Assembly (NCBI RefSeq): GCF_014805685.1
Contig: NC_060902.1
Span: 4,269,286 to 4,333,285 of the forward strand
Direction of reading: 5' to 3'
Length of the DNA stretch: 64,000 nucleotides
From: Silurus meridionalis
Lineage: Eukaryota; Chordata; Actinopteri; Siluriformes; Siluridae
The notes under the pieces were generated by a model that saw nothing but the letters and a program-made list of their open reading frames with translations, did no database searches and had not been told where the DNA came from. This document shows positions 46,357-57,329 of this stretch, piece after piece (position 1 is the first letter of the stretch; every line of letters starts with the position of its first letter). The position numbers and the translations under genes were made by a program.

Positions 46357-46690
46357 TATGTCACTCTGTCCTTTACATCTGTCCTCTACATCTTCCTCTT
46401 TTGAATCAACCACCTGCATGTTTTTCCTGATCACATTCATAAACCTCCTTCTTAGTCTTCCTCTTTTCCTTCTACCTGCCCTCCATCCTCAGCATTCTCC
46501 TACCGATATACACCATGTCCCTCCTCTGCACATGAATAAACCATCTCAGTCTAGCCTTTTTTCATCTCGTCTTTTAAACATCCTCTGATAAACTCATTTT
46601 TAATCCTGTCCATCCTCATTACTCCCAATAAAAATCGCAACATCTTCAACCCTGCCTCCAGCTCCGCCTCTTGTCTTTTTGTCAATGCCA
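46355..46690 (-). mobile_element. RTE-like LINE 3' fragment
   Basis: The plus strand reads 'ctctgtcctttacatctgtc', 'aaccacctgcatgtttttcc', 'ccatcctcagcattctccta' and 'tacaccatgtccctcctctg', collinear with 16940-17240 of tandem unit 1 and with 49300-49500. This is the antisense of the LINE C-terminal region. The extreme 3' tail is missing at the TA array. Frames are broken. Confidence 0.82.
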
Positions 46691-48084
46691 TTATGCAAGA
46701 TTTATGCTTTAAATCTCAATGGAGCAATAAAATAGCAATTTTTGTGGAAGAATTTGACAATTAGTGCCTTAAATGTGAACTAATTACAGTGGGTTAATAC
46801 AGTCTATAAAGCATTTAGTGTTGACATCAGCAAGTCCCCCCACCCCGATAAACCCAGAAGTAGCGGCCAGCATTTAGCTACCAGACCTGGTTGGGAGTGT
46901 AACCTGGTTTGTTTACAGCAAGCACATTTTAAAGGACCGAGATACTTTTGGACAAAAAACAGCTTTCAAACTGACTCAAATGTCCTGAAGTCTAAGATTC
47001 TACTGTATGGCAAAAGTGTGAAATCTTATATTACTACAAGTGCATCAGGAAACACTTCTCCTTTAAGAATTATCATACCAGCTCACTGCACAGCAGGTCG
47101 TTCCAAAACTTCTGGGTTTTTTTCTCTCCTCCTTTCCTCTTTCTTCCCCTCGGGCTGTAATTGTTATCGAAACCTAACAATTACAGATGTAAATGAGACT
47201 AAAGCAGGCAAAATCCAAATTCCATCTAAAACAGACACCAGCTGGGACTATCAACTCCACGAGTACACAGCAGCCTGGAGAGATGGAGCCAGGTTCTATC
47301 GACTCAGAGTAGAAATGATGCCGCTAGAGTATACAGAACATTTGTAAAACAGACAGTGGAAAGTAATTTCCCCCCAAAAAGAGCTCGGTCTACACCGCAA
47401 AGCAGTTTGGGGTTTCTTCATAGGCGTGCGTATCGCTATGTCAATGGATTTTCTGTACCGAGCTCTGAAATTAAAATCTATGCCTTGTATCGATGTTGGT
47501 CAATGCGGACTACGTTTGATTCATCACATCCACTCCAGAACACCCAAGGGATGATTACATTTATTGCCACTGTGTCATGGATCCTGGGCTCTGGGATTGA
47601 GTTATGCCTGGAATATTAATGCTAAGATCCAAGCCATTGGGATGCACGGTGGAAACTTTGATGCAGATTGCACAGATTGTGTTGTATTAAATAATGTCTG
47701 ATCCCCTGATTATGTTGTGTTATTATGACCACTTTAGTACCTATATGATATGCATATATGTGGCGATGAAACTAAACAACACTGACATTTTCTCTGCTCC
47801 AGGGGAGGAGACGGAGCTTTCACAAAGTGACCCTTGGGTGGAAAACTGCGAACGTAGAGATCATCATTCTGCATGCTAATGAAATGAGGCCCATTCAGCT
47901 TGCTTGTCAGAAATCTGTTTGTTTTAAGTAGTCAGAGATTGTCACGTCCACAGGGTTTCGTGAAATCCTACACGGAATCCAAATGAACAAGATGCTCTTG
48001 GTTAGGAGGAGACAGAAAATAATTTTGATGTGAAAAGTCCTTGTTTAAATAAAAAATTGTTGTTTACTATATATAATTCTTCAG

Positions 48085-48086
<2 letters not shown>
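46691..48086. other. No gene; candidate conserved block at 47.8 kb
   Basis: The open frames at 47018-47347 and 47356-47619 were examined and show no domain. The 47795-47935 part ('catcattctgcatgctaatg', 'aatgaggcccattcagcttg') is complex and could be conserved non-coding DNA. Confidence 0.35.

Positions 48087-48115
<29 letters not shown>
48087..48115. repeat. (AC)14 microsatellite
   Basis: Uninterrupted AC dinucleotides. Confidence 0.97.
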
Positions 48116-48423
48116 AGTCATCTCTGAATTCAGTTTAATTTTATAGAAAATATATAATATGATAGAAAGGAATTTCTATATGCCGTATGTTTTGACTGTT
48201 ATTCATGTTAATCGTGGTTCATGTTGCTTTCTTCCAAGATTTCTGGGTGCTTCCCACCTTCAAAACAAAGAGCCATTAAGCATCTCCCTACATTAATGAC
48301 CCCTGGGTCCTAAATGTAGACCTTGATGGTGCCCAACTACGGATTGGGGTTCTATTCAGGGTGTGTTCTTGCTGCCTGTTTAATGTCAAATTCTATCAAA
48401 GTCCATATCAGACTAGACATACG

Positions 48424-48873
48424 GGTTTTTTTTTTTTTTAAAGAATTTATTAAATGTTCCTTGTTCTATATAGCAATTACTACAATCACTACACTCCTCT
48501 GGCCGGCTGTTAGGCTGGAAGAACAAGCAGAAGCCGAAGTTCGACAGAACGGAGGTGCTTCAATGAAATTAGGGAAAGTAGAGAAACCAAACCAGCTGTA
48601 AACACGGGAACACAGAATTACACCAGCAAAGAGTAGTTCATGAGATAAATCCACAGAGTAAATCCACAACGAGATAAGCCCATAGGAATGGTAGTCAGTA
48701 AGGTCCTGAGATGTTTACCAGACTAATCGGTAGAACGGACGGGGAGTGCGTGGAAGTGTGTGCTTATATAGTGGGTGAGCTAATGAGTGTCAGGTGTGTG
48801 TGATTAGTAGGATGGGGCGCTGCTAGGAGGAATGTGTGGTTCTAGTGAAGGTGTGGCTGGTGGATCCCTGACA
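48424..48873 (-). mobile_element. LTR-like element, copy C
   Basis: The right end 'gtggctggtggatccctgac' followed by ACA matches the LTR ends at 27615 and 36822, and the neighbouring 'gtgtgattagtaggatgggg' and 'gtgcttatatagtgggtgag' match the U3 region. On the minus strand a TATA box (ctatataagc, about 48763-48772) and an AATAAA-type signal (about 48446-48451) are present. The left boundary is uncertain. Confidence 0.62.
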
Positions 48874-49226
48874 CCGGCTTTCCAACAATCTAATAAATCT
48901 AATAAAGTAACACATGCTCTCAGCTTTCTGCTGCTGATAGTATTTTATAGGACAGGCTTGTTGCTTTGTCAGTAATTCTTACATGCAGATTTTTGTGAAC
49001 ACTCTAAATTCACAGCTTCCCACCAAGAGGGTGACACAGATGATGTGTAAAACTGAGCCCAAAATGCCATTAGGTTTCCGGAATCGGTGATGATCTCATT
49101 TTAAATTAATCAGATCTTCACAAAAAAGATTTGATCATCAGTGATCATCAGTGCAGTCATTTTATCGGTGTTATCCATCCTGTTTACAATCATAATTTAT
49201 TTGTGATGTCTCACACTTACTATTAA
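48874..49226. other. No gene seen
   Basis: AT-rich; a short 'tgatcatcagtgatcatcag' direct repeat near 49132-49151. Confidence 0.45.
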
Positions 49227-49532
49227 CTGTCTTGTTCTTCTTCTTCTTTTGGCTGCTCCCATTAGGGGTCGCCACAGCGGATCATCCGTCTCCACACCCC
49301 CCTGTCCTCTACATCTGCCTCTTTCAAACCAACTACCTGCATGTCTTCCCTCACCACATCCATAAACCTCCTTCTTGGCTTTCCTCTTTTCCTCCTGCCT
49401 GGTGGCTCCATCCTCAGCATTCTCCTACCGATATACCCCATGTCCCTCCTCTGCACATGTCCAAAACATCTCAATCGGGCCTCTCTCAATTTGTCCCAAA
49501 AACGTCCTTTATGCGCTGTCCCTCTGAAAAAA
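49227..49532 (-). mobile_element. RTE-like LINE 3' end with 17-base target duplication
   Basis: Flanked by exact 17-base direct repeats 'ctcacacttactattaa' (49210-49226 and 49533-49549). The minus-strand frame 49262-49600 reads FWDKLREARLRCFGHVQRRD, MGYIGRRMLRMEPPGRRKRG, RRFMDVVREDMQVV and RCGDP, the intact C-terminus of the LINE ORF. The non-coding tail and AAGAAGAAG-type 3' end follow. At 306 bases it is 5'-truncated, as is usual for LINEs. The open frame and clean duplication make it the youngest of the single LINE copies here. Confidence 0.92.
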
Positions 49533-49561
49533 CTCACACTTACTATTAATAGTACAGAGCA

Positions 49562-50071
49562 TAACATTTTATGTTGCAGCCGGATATTACAATCATTCAA
49601 ATTGATTTTTTCCCCCTCATTAATCTACATTCAGTACCCCATAATAGCAAAACAGAATTTTACAAATGTCTGTAAAAAAAAAAAAAAAATATCAGATGTA
49701 TAAAAAGATTCAGATCCCTTGCGAAAACACTTGAAATTGAGTTCAGGTGCATCACATTTTTCTTGATCATTGCTGAGATGTTTCTACACCTTGATTTGTG
49801 TCCACCTGTGGGAAAAGGTTATTGATTGGACAAGCCATAAGGTCAAAGGAACTTTCTGCAGAACTCAGAGACAGGATTGTTTCAAGGCACAGATCTATGG
49901 AAGGCGATACCCAAGAGCACAGTGGCCTCCATAATTTTCAAATGGAAGAAGTATGGCACAACCAGGACTCTTCCAAAAACTGCTTGCCCATCAAAATTGA
50001 GCAATCATTGGAGAACATAACAAAATTGAAAAAGGTAAAGTGGGTCTGAATACTTTCTGAATGCACTGTAA
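49562..50071 (+). mobile_element. Tc1-like transposon remnant
   Basis: The left part 'attttatgttgcagccggat' and the right end 'tactttctgaatgcactgta' are termini of a widespread fish Tc1-like family. The plus strand keeps the leader ('tgttctacacc'-type words), 'cagaactcagagacaggatt' (LRDRIV, helix-turn-helix start), 'gcacagtggcctccataatt' and 'aggactcttccaaaaactgc'. About two thirds of the transposase is deleted. Confidence 0.8.
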
Positions 50072-50186
50072 GTAAACGTAGACTTTCTGAGTTTTAGGAA
50101 TCTTTTTTCTATATGATTTAGGTGTTCGATTTTTTTTATTAGTGGTTGTTCACAGTGTTTAACTTGTGTAAAAATTATATTATTCA

Positions 50187-50355
50187 AGTCAATTCAATTC
50201 ATTTTTATTTGTATAGCGCTTTTAACAATGAACATTGTCTCAAAGCAGCTTTACACAGATAATGTGGTGATTAAAAATGAATATGTTCTTTATAAGTAAG
50301 TTTGTTCCTGATGAGTGAGCCGGTGGTGACTGTGGCAAGGAAAAACTCCAAGAGA
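50187..50355 (-). repeat. Interspersed fish repeat, copy 3
   Basis: 'aattcatttttatttgtata', 'gcgcttttaacaatgaacat' and 'tgtctcaaagcagctttaca', then 'gactgtggcaaggaaaaact': the family of 36095-36305 in inverted orientation, with a TTGAATT-type tail at its left edge. Confidence 0.72.
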
Positions 50356-51572
50356 TTATGATTATCCGTTTCATCTCTGTACCCATGGTATTATAGAGAG
50401 ATGTGAAGTGTTTACCTATCAAGGTGTTCACACTTCTTCCCTTTCCCATCGCTGCTGCGCCTGGCATGATAACTAACGTTCCAAATTTACATTTTATGTA
50501 AATTATAGATTTAACTTGCTAACAACTGCTCGCAAGCCTAACAACTTGCTAGAACATTAGTGAAATAGTTACACCTGAGCAAATACTGAGCATTGAGTGT
50601 TTCATTATAATTACATAGTTGGCCACTCAATGTTTTTTCTTTGATTTATTTTTTATAAAAATCATAACCTGTTTGAATTATAATTAAAAAGACACATGGT
50701 GAGTTCACAAATAAGTATTATAGTGACATAATGCAAATGTATTATATACTATAGAAATAAAAATGTTTATTTAATGTGATGTGCATTGTAAAAATTTTAT
50801 ATATAAAATATACCAAATATACTCAGCTAAATGTCTCTTTAAATTTACATTTCTTTGTTTTGTGTGCACCACTAAACTGTAATAGTTCGTGGATCAATGC
50901 TACTCTCTCCATTGCCCCTGCCCCTGACCGTATTTATCGCAGCATTGAACCTAATCGATGGCTCCTGTTGTGTTCAAGCCAGCTGTGCCATGAACTATAG
51001 GTAATGAAGAGAAAAAAATGTCACATGTCACAGGGGGCGTTGTGTTGTCAGGGGAATCATACAAGGCATACTCTTGCAGTGGGGTATAACTTCTTCCGAA
51101 AAAATCAATGACAGTCAATAAATACATCAATTTATACTACACTTATTGCATAATAGCTGCTCGCTGACCAAAGAAAATGCTAAACTCAATAAATAAGCAA
51201 CTCAGTTCAGCTGGTGAGCTTCAGATTGCTCCTGAAAACCTGAAATGTCAAAACCCTTGTGTACTTTTTTTCATGCCGTGTTGATACAGCTTCCTAGCTG
51301 GGCAGCTTGAAAGTAATCCAATCTACCTTAGACAAACCTCAATTTCCAAAACCACCAATAAACCACTGTGGTCTATTGATTGGAAGGACAATGAGTGTTC
51401 TCAAGCTTGTAAATCATGCAACCAAGGAGCTTTTTGTGCAAAATGCGGTCTTGCAACTCGTCACACTGGAGCTCTGCAGTCTCCGACAGTGTTTCTCAAT
51501 CAAGTGTTTCATCCTCAAACCCTGGACGTGGATTAAATGATTAAACACCGTACTTTTTGATTCTTGAGTCAT
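50356..51572. other. No gene seen
   Basis: AT-rich to mixed; open frames at 50776-51000 and 51307-51540 show no domain. Confidence 0.45.
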
Positions 51573-51905
51573 GCTGAAAGACAAGTTGGAGGATGAGAAG
51601 CTTACAAAACTGTAGGTCTACAGCCTCTGCAATGAAACCTGAAATGTACATATGTTTTATATTCAGTAGTCTGAATTGAACCACATTAATAATCAGAGAT
51701 ACCCCAAGCATTGAGATGAAGAAAACATTAAGTGAGAAAGAGAAGAATCACAACTAAATTTGAAAGTGTCTGTGGGGTCTGTGAGGCATTGCAAGGTGGT
51801 CTGAGATTATCATTTGTATTGTTACAGTTGTGGAAATCACATCCCACATTATTAAATCATTATATGTCAGGCTCCAAGCACCAAATGTCAACTCAGTCTT
51901 TTAAG
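51573..51905 (+). repeat. Third, partial copy of the 53/57 kb duplication
   Basis: 'ggatgagaagcttacaaaac' and 'tgtaggtctacagcctctgc' then 'aacctgaaatg' parallel 53489-53541, and 'ggctccaagcaccaaatgtc' parallels 53793-53812. Diverged, but the order is preserved. Confidence 0.6.
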
Positions 51906-52174
51906 AAAATTAATGCGTTCTAGATCTGAGAAGTGGTAAAGTGTTAATGCTCTTCATGCAGGAATAAATTTTCAATCTTCATTTTATTATTTGCAGGGAC
52001 GTTTTATTATATATGGACATTTTATTTGCTCTATTTTTGGATTGAGTATATAGTTTTTTTATGAGAAAATTTTATATACAAAAATTCACAAACTATATTT
52101 GTCCTGCAGTAAAAATAAATGTATAAGTAACAAATTTTATAAAATAAAGACCAACGTTAAAGCACTACGGAAGC

Positions 52175-52498
52175 CCTAAAAGGCCATGCATTATCATTTT
52201 ATTTTCTTTATTTCTCCTGATCTCGACATAACGAGTTGCTTTTGTCGTGATCACAAGTTTATTTTCTCATGATCTCAACATAAGTTGTTTTCTCGTTATC
52301 ATGTCTTAATTTCCTTGCACCGGTGCACATCCACGTGCCCGCTGCCACAAACGGTTATGGTTTTCATCCATGATTCCATGATACACAAAGAAATTATGAC
52401 AAGGAAACAATGATTGTTATGTCGAGATTACGAGGAAATTAGGTCATGATAACGAGAAAACAAGAAAGAAAAAAACTTATAATGCATGGCCTCTTAGG
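52175..52498. mobile_element. 324-base MITE with long inverted ends
   Basis: The left end 'cctaaaaggccatgcattat' and the right end (reverse complement starting 'cctaagaggccatgcattat') are mirrored over about 30 bases. Further inverted words inside include 'tctcgacataac' against 'gttatgtcgaga', and 'ctcgttatcatg' against 'catgataacgag'. There is no open frame with transposase motifs. No clear target duplication was found. Confidence 0.82.
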
Positions 52499-53049
52499 AC
52501 CTTGAAACAAAATAAAAATACCATGAAAATGTAAAAATAGGCAAACATTGTAAGTAGCATTTCTATCATTCATAATGTATATTATACTATAATACATTGT
52601 GAGGATATTATCTGGGGAACAAACACAAGCACATAATCCCAAAGGCTAATTAAAGGGGCTACTATAATATCCAATGTATATATAGACATTTTATATCCAA
52701 ATATGCCACAACATCATGAATTGTTTAGTAGATGCAAATGTTAAACTCCATTATTCACCTAACATTCGATTCTTACATATACAGAATATTCACATGACTA
52801 TATGGTTTGTAGACAGAATAACCAGCCAAGAACTCATCCCTTCCACATTCAAATCAAATGCTGTCCAGGTCGGTGAGATATAGCATGGATGAGACGTGTG
52901 AAAAAGTTATTACAGATATTGGCCAGTAAAAAAAATGAATCCCATCTGATTAGACCATGTCATGAATTCCCTTTCCCTGGTGCTCATTGTAGTCTGTGAT
53001 GGAATGACTGCTAATTTCCTGTCATGTGCTTTTGTTTATGTTTGACCTG
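52499..53049. other. No gene seen
   Basis: AT-rich, no recognised features. Confidence 0.45.
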
Positions 53050-55760
53050 TTGTGTTCATCTGTTCCGTGTTATGTCTGTAAGGATTTCCAGTCTCTCGAA
53101 TCTGGTGCATTCTCTGGAAGCTGCCCAGTCTTTGTAAACAAGTACTTTCCCAGCTTCTAAATTCATTTCTTTTCTCTATTCTGTAGAATTCTATTTCATT
53201 TGAGTACTTCCCGGTCTCCTCTCTTCCACCAGTTTCCAGTTTGTGTTATTTTGCAGGCCACCCAAATCAGCCACTCACTCAGCCATCCATGGTCTTGTTG
53301 TAATATGTGCAAAACAAAAAGGGTCACAGATGACCTACCACATTACCCCAAACTTCCCCCTCCTCTTCTAGTGTGAAAACCATCAGGGAATAAGAATTCT
53401 ATTGAGAGGTGAAACGATCTATTGATGGCCACTGAGCCAGGGAAAGGCTCCTCTCTTCCAGCTCCACATGAAAAGATCAATTGAATGATGAGATGCTTCC
53501 AAAACTGTAGGGCTACAATCTCAGCAGTGAACACTGAAATGCTGCATGTGACATACAGGGTAGTCTAAATGGAAATGCATACTGAGAGCTGATGCAAAGA
53601 GACCTCACACAGTAAGACAGAAGAAACGCTATAAACTAGACAGATAAGATGCATCTCCATATGAAATTTTTAAATTGGTCATTAGGGTCCCATAGGGGTC
53701 TCTGTACTATAGCCAGTAGGTCTGTTGTATTTTTATGTATTATTTTCATACAAAAAAAATCCACAACCCGCATTATCAAGAATATCATTAAGGTTTCCAA
53801 GCAGCAAAGTCAACTCATCCAATGTTTCTAAGATCAGGAAACGAAAGTTTTATGGCACTAACCATGAAACAAAGTGTGGAATTTATTTTAAACTAGAGCT
53901 GCAAAGGTTTTGAGATTCTAAATGCACTTTTGTCAGTACATAGTATTGTGCTAAAAATGTTTTGTCTCATTGCGTTATTTTTTTTTAATGTAAAACAATT
54001 TGAGATGGAAAGTTGGCACCACCGCATTTCCAGAGATCAGCTATCTAAAGAACCTGTATAGGGATTACAGAAGCTGAAGGCAACCAGCAAACTGATGAGT
54101 GGTTACATTCAATGCACTCATGACAGAAGCACAGCCAAATGCTTTAGGGGTGAGTAGGATATGATTCAAGCCCTTTAATTATTCCTTGCCAATGCTAGGA
54201 TGGGCCTGTGTTCCATCCGGCTTGGCAGCATAACCTACACTTGTGACAAATGCTGTTTGAAGTGTTGGAGTAGTACAGTGTGTTGACTTCAAGTATGCAA
54301 ACCCTTGACAACTAGCGTATACACTTTTTTCGATGTTCAGCTAATGGGTTTAATACTGTAGAATAAAGTTCAAAGTTGGTGTTTGGCTGAGGATATTTTA
54401 AGAAATTTTGCTTTGAACTTATAGTTATTTTTGTTCACATTTACCTTAATTCAATTAAAACTTTTGGAATAATATATCTGTAGATATCAGGTAAGCAAAA
54501 AAAACAACCTCTAACATGTAATTTAGCTTGATAGTTAGCATCAGGTTGCTCAAACAATCTACACTAGATAATGTTTTAATGGAGAAAATCTGAAAAATAT
54601 GTAAGAAGTCATTTATATTGTTACAGACATGAAGCTTAGATTAAACATTAGATTGAATTTGTACATAATAATAGTTAACATTTTGGGGTGCAGCATTTCT
54701 GCAGTTACTTCTGCTAGGTAGCTTGAATAACTTTTCAGTCTGTCTCAAGATTATCTAGAACTCTATCCCTGCTTTTGCTATTTAGCACTCATGAGTTCAA
54801 AATATGTGCATGTATGATATGTTTTAGTCAAGTAAGGCTGATGCTTCTATTTAATTGCAGATGCTGATTTAAATAAAACATATCTGCTTAAACTTCTACA
54901 CAGTAAACCTACCACCTTATGGATCTATATTCCAGAAATATAGACATTTTACCCACATGCTGGGGTACAAAATTCTGTGAATCAACATCAACAAACCCAA
55001 TGCTGCTCACGTGTGTTGTGTTGTTGCCCTAATGTTGTTGACACATGTGCACTTTATGTATAATCTGTGTATAATGTGTATTAACCTGTCTAATTTTGTG
55101 TTAATGTATGTTGTTGTATGCAGCACCTTGGTCCTTGAGGAACTCCTTTAGATGGAATGAAGAAGAACCTTGAGAAGAACCAGACTCAGAAGGGAACCAT
55201 CCTCATCTTGGTGACACTGAATGTCTAATTATTCATTCGTTCTAGCTCCATAATTGTTGCGGTTATCAACTGTCCACTGCACACATTTGAATGCACAAAG
55301 TGTTCTTAGCAACTGTAGTCCTAAACCAAATAGTCCAGAATATCATGCAATGCCACCTTGGACATAAATATCTGGACATTTATGGAAGAGTTCACTTCGG
55401 CATATCTAAAAGAAAAGCAGAAATTTGGTTGAAGTGGAATATAGTGTATGGCATTCTTTATGTGTATAACAGAACTAATGAAAACAAATCTATATAGTTG
55501 GGAAGTTAGTACAGTGTTCCAAATAACTATTCAAACATGCCTTGCTTTAACACCTTGACAAGCACAGGAAATAAATCTAGATCTGTATAGCTACTGCTTT
55601 CTCACAGTGTCCTTGAGCAATAGGACTGAAGTTAGATTGTCTGCCAGTTTTCCTCTATGTGGTCTGAGCTGCTTGGCTTACAAAGTTTTGGGCAGCTGTT
55701 GGAAAAGAGGAGGCAGATGGAAAAATGTCCATAATTAGTGATACTTTAATTATAAATGCC
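53050..55760 (+). repeat. Old local duplication, block 1
   Basis: Collinear matches with 57330-59230: 53391 'aataagaattctattgagag' with 57660 'aatgagaattcaatcgagat'; 53468 'catgaaaagatcaattgaat' with 57738 'catgaaaagatcaactggat'; 54121 'tgacagaagcacagccaaat' with 58166 'tgacagaagcagagccaaat'; 55690 'gggcagctgttggaaaagag' with 59147 'gggcagctgttggaaaagat'. The offset shrinks from about 4.3 to 3.5 kb, so block 1 has net insertions, including the repeat at 55126-55240. Content is non-coding as far as I can see. Confidence 0.82.
55126..55240 (-). repeat. Interspersed fish repeat, fragment
   Basis: 'gaagaaccttgagaagaacc', 'agactcagaagggaaccatc' and 'ctcatcttggtgacactgaa' are the inverse of the 5' part of the family at 36095-36305. 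It is present in duplication block 1 and apparently not in block 2. Confidence 0.62.
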
Positions 55761-57329
55761 ACAATTGTCCAGCCAACATATGTATTTTGGCTAGAGCTCA
55801 TTATTGTTTAAAAATAGGGCTTTTGGCAGCAAAATATGATGTTCCAAAAAAATATGCAGGATGCGACAACTTTTGAAATCATTTCTTTGACGACTTATGT
55901 TTTGTATGTCATGTAGGTCATGATTTAGAACTGCTACTAATCAGATGTAATGCATGGCACAGTCCTGGGCTGCATATTGCTTAAACATACATATGCCTGT
56001 GGTGGTTCTGTTAGAATCCTGGAAATCTGGGAACAAAGAGTGAATTACCTACCATATAAGTTTGGCCAAAATGTCTTTTGATATATCACTTCACCACCTG
56101 TGATTTTTGTCCTGTGCTTCCTGCTTCTTCAGTGTGTGTGCTGCTGTGCATGGGTATTGATTAATTGAGCACACCTGGTTCTCATTTTCCCCATCAGACG
56201 GCAGGAAATAAAAAACCCCAATCACTGCCTGATTGTTCGGGTTCTTAGTGTGAATCGATTTATTGCTTCACAAGTTCAGTGGTCTTCTGCCTCACTCAGC
56301 GCAGAGTCTCTGCTCATAGAGTCTCAGCTCAGTGTATTTTCTCCCTGTGGTGCTTGGAGGACCTGCATAACTCTGCCAATGGTGCCATAGGTTTGATTCT
56401 TGTTTAAGCTTTTGGCCAAGTACATATTCTTTACTTACCCCTATCCACTTGATTATAAACTGAATTGACCATGTCTGGGTCTTTTAGCTCCGTACCTATA
56501 GCAGGGAGGAGGAATGAAATGTAGCAAATTTATCACTATTCTGGTATAGTTGTTATGTATTGAAGGAGATTTGTCAATCCAGTCAAACTTTTATGCTCCT
56601 AGCTAGGCTTCAAGCCAGGTGCAGGTGATTTTTGGCTATAATTTGGTTGCCAGAGGCAAATTTTTAAATTCAAAATATTCCTTTAATCCTAGGCTAAAAT
56701 CTGTAGCTCACTGGTTTGATGTGTTTGCAGACAGCCAGTTAATAGCTGTTGCGATAATCTTTTAAATCCAATGGAATTCTGGCAGTGTCAGGATTTCAGA
56801 CACTTTCCTGCAGTGTGACCTTCTATGACGACCGTCAAACCAAGAACCAATAGGAGTGCTGAACATGATGACACAATTAGCATGACAACTTCAAACTACC
56901 TCAGGGATAATGTCAAAACGAGTCAGGTGGACGGGATAGCGAGGAAAGAAACGTTCTAGAGGAAAAAATGAGTGTTTGTATGACGTTTTTAGCATTGAGG
57001 CATGTCATGAACAAAATTCACACTACAGATTGTTTATTGTTTTGCTGCTAGCTTCTGTAAGCTAAGAAGAGAAGGCGGGTCTGAACCAGTCATGGAATGA
57101 TGACCTAAAACTTTTCTTGTGTGCGTCAGTTATTGACTGTCATACAGTCTGACATTATGATAACCGAGATCCTACAGTGTGACATGGGGATCATGTTGGT
57201 ACAGTGTGACAGGCAGCAATTGTGGTGGACTATTAAAAATCGCACAGTGTATATTATAGGCATTATAGTCAGAGTTGTTCCATGTGTCAAATTTTTATTT
57301 AACACCCTCTTAAATTAATTGTTGTCCAG
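55761..57329. other. No gene; possible LTR relic near 56.1-56.5 kb
   Basis: 56150-56260 ('gagcacacctggttctcatt', 'ggcaggaaataaaaaacccc') resembles the U3/R region of fish LTRs, but no boundaries or duplication are visible. The remainder is unique-looking. The frame at 57121-57318 has no domain. Confidence 0.35.

Noticed and set aside
47018..47619. Possible host exons
   Set aside because: Two adjacent plus-strand frames were inspected; no recognised domain, no convincing splice pattern, and composition is like the flanks.
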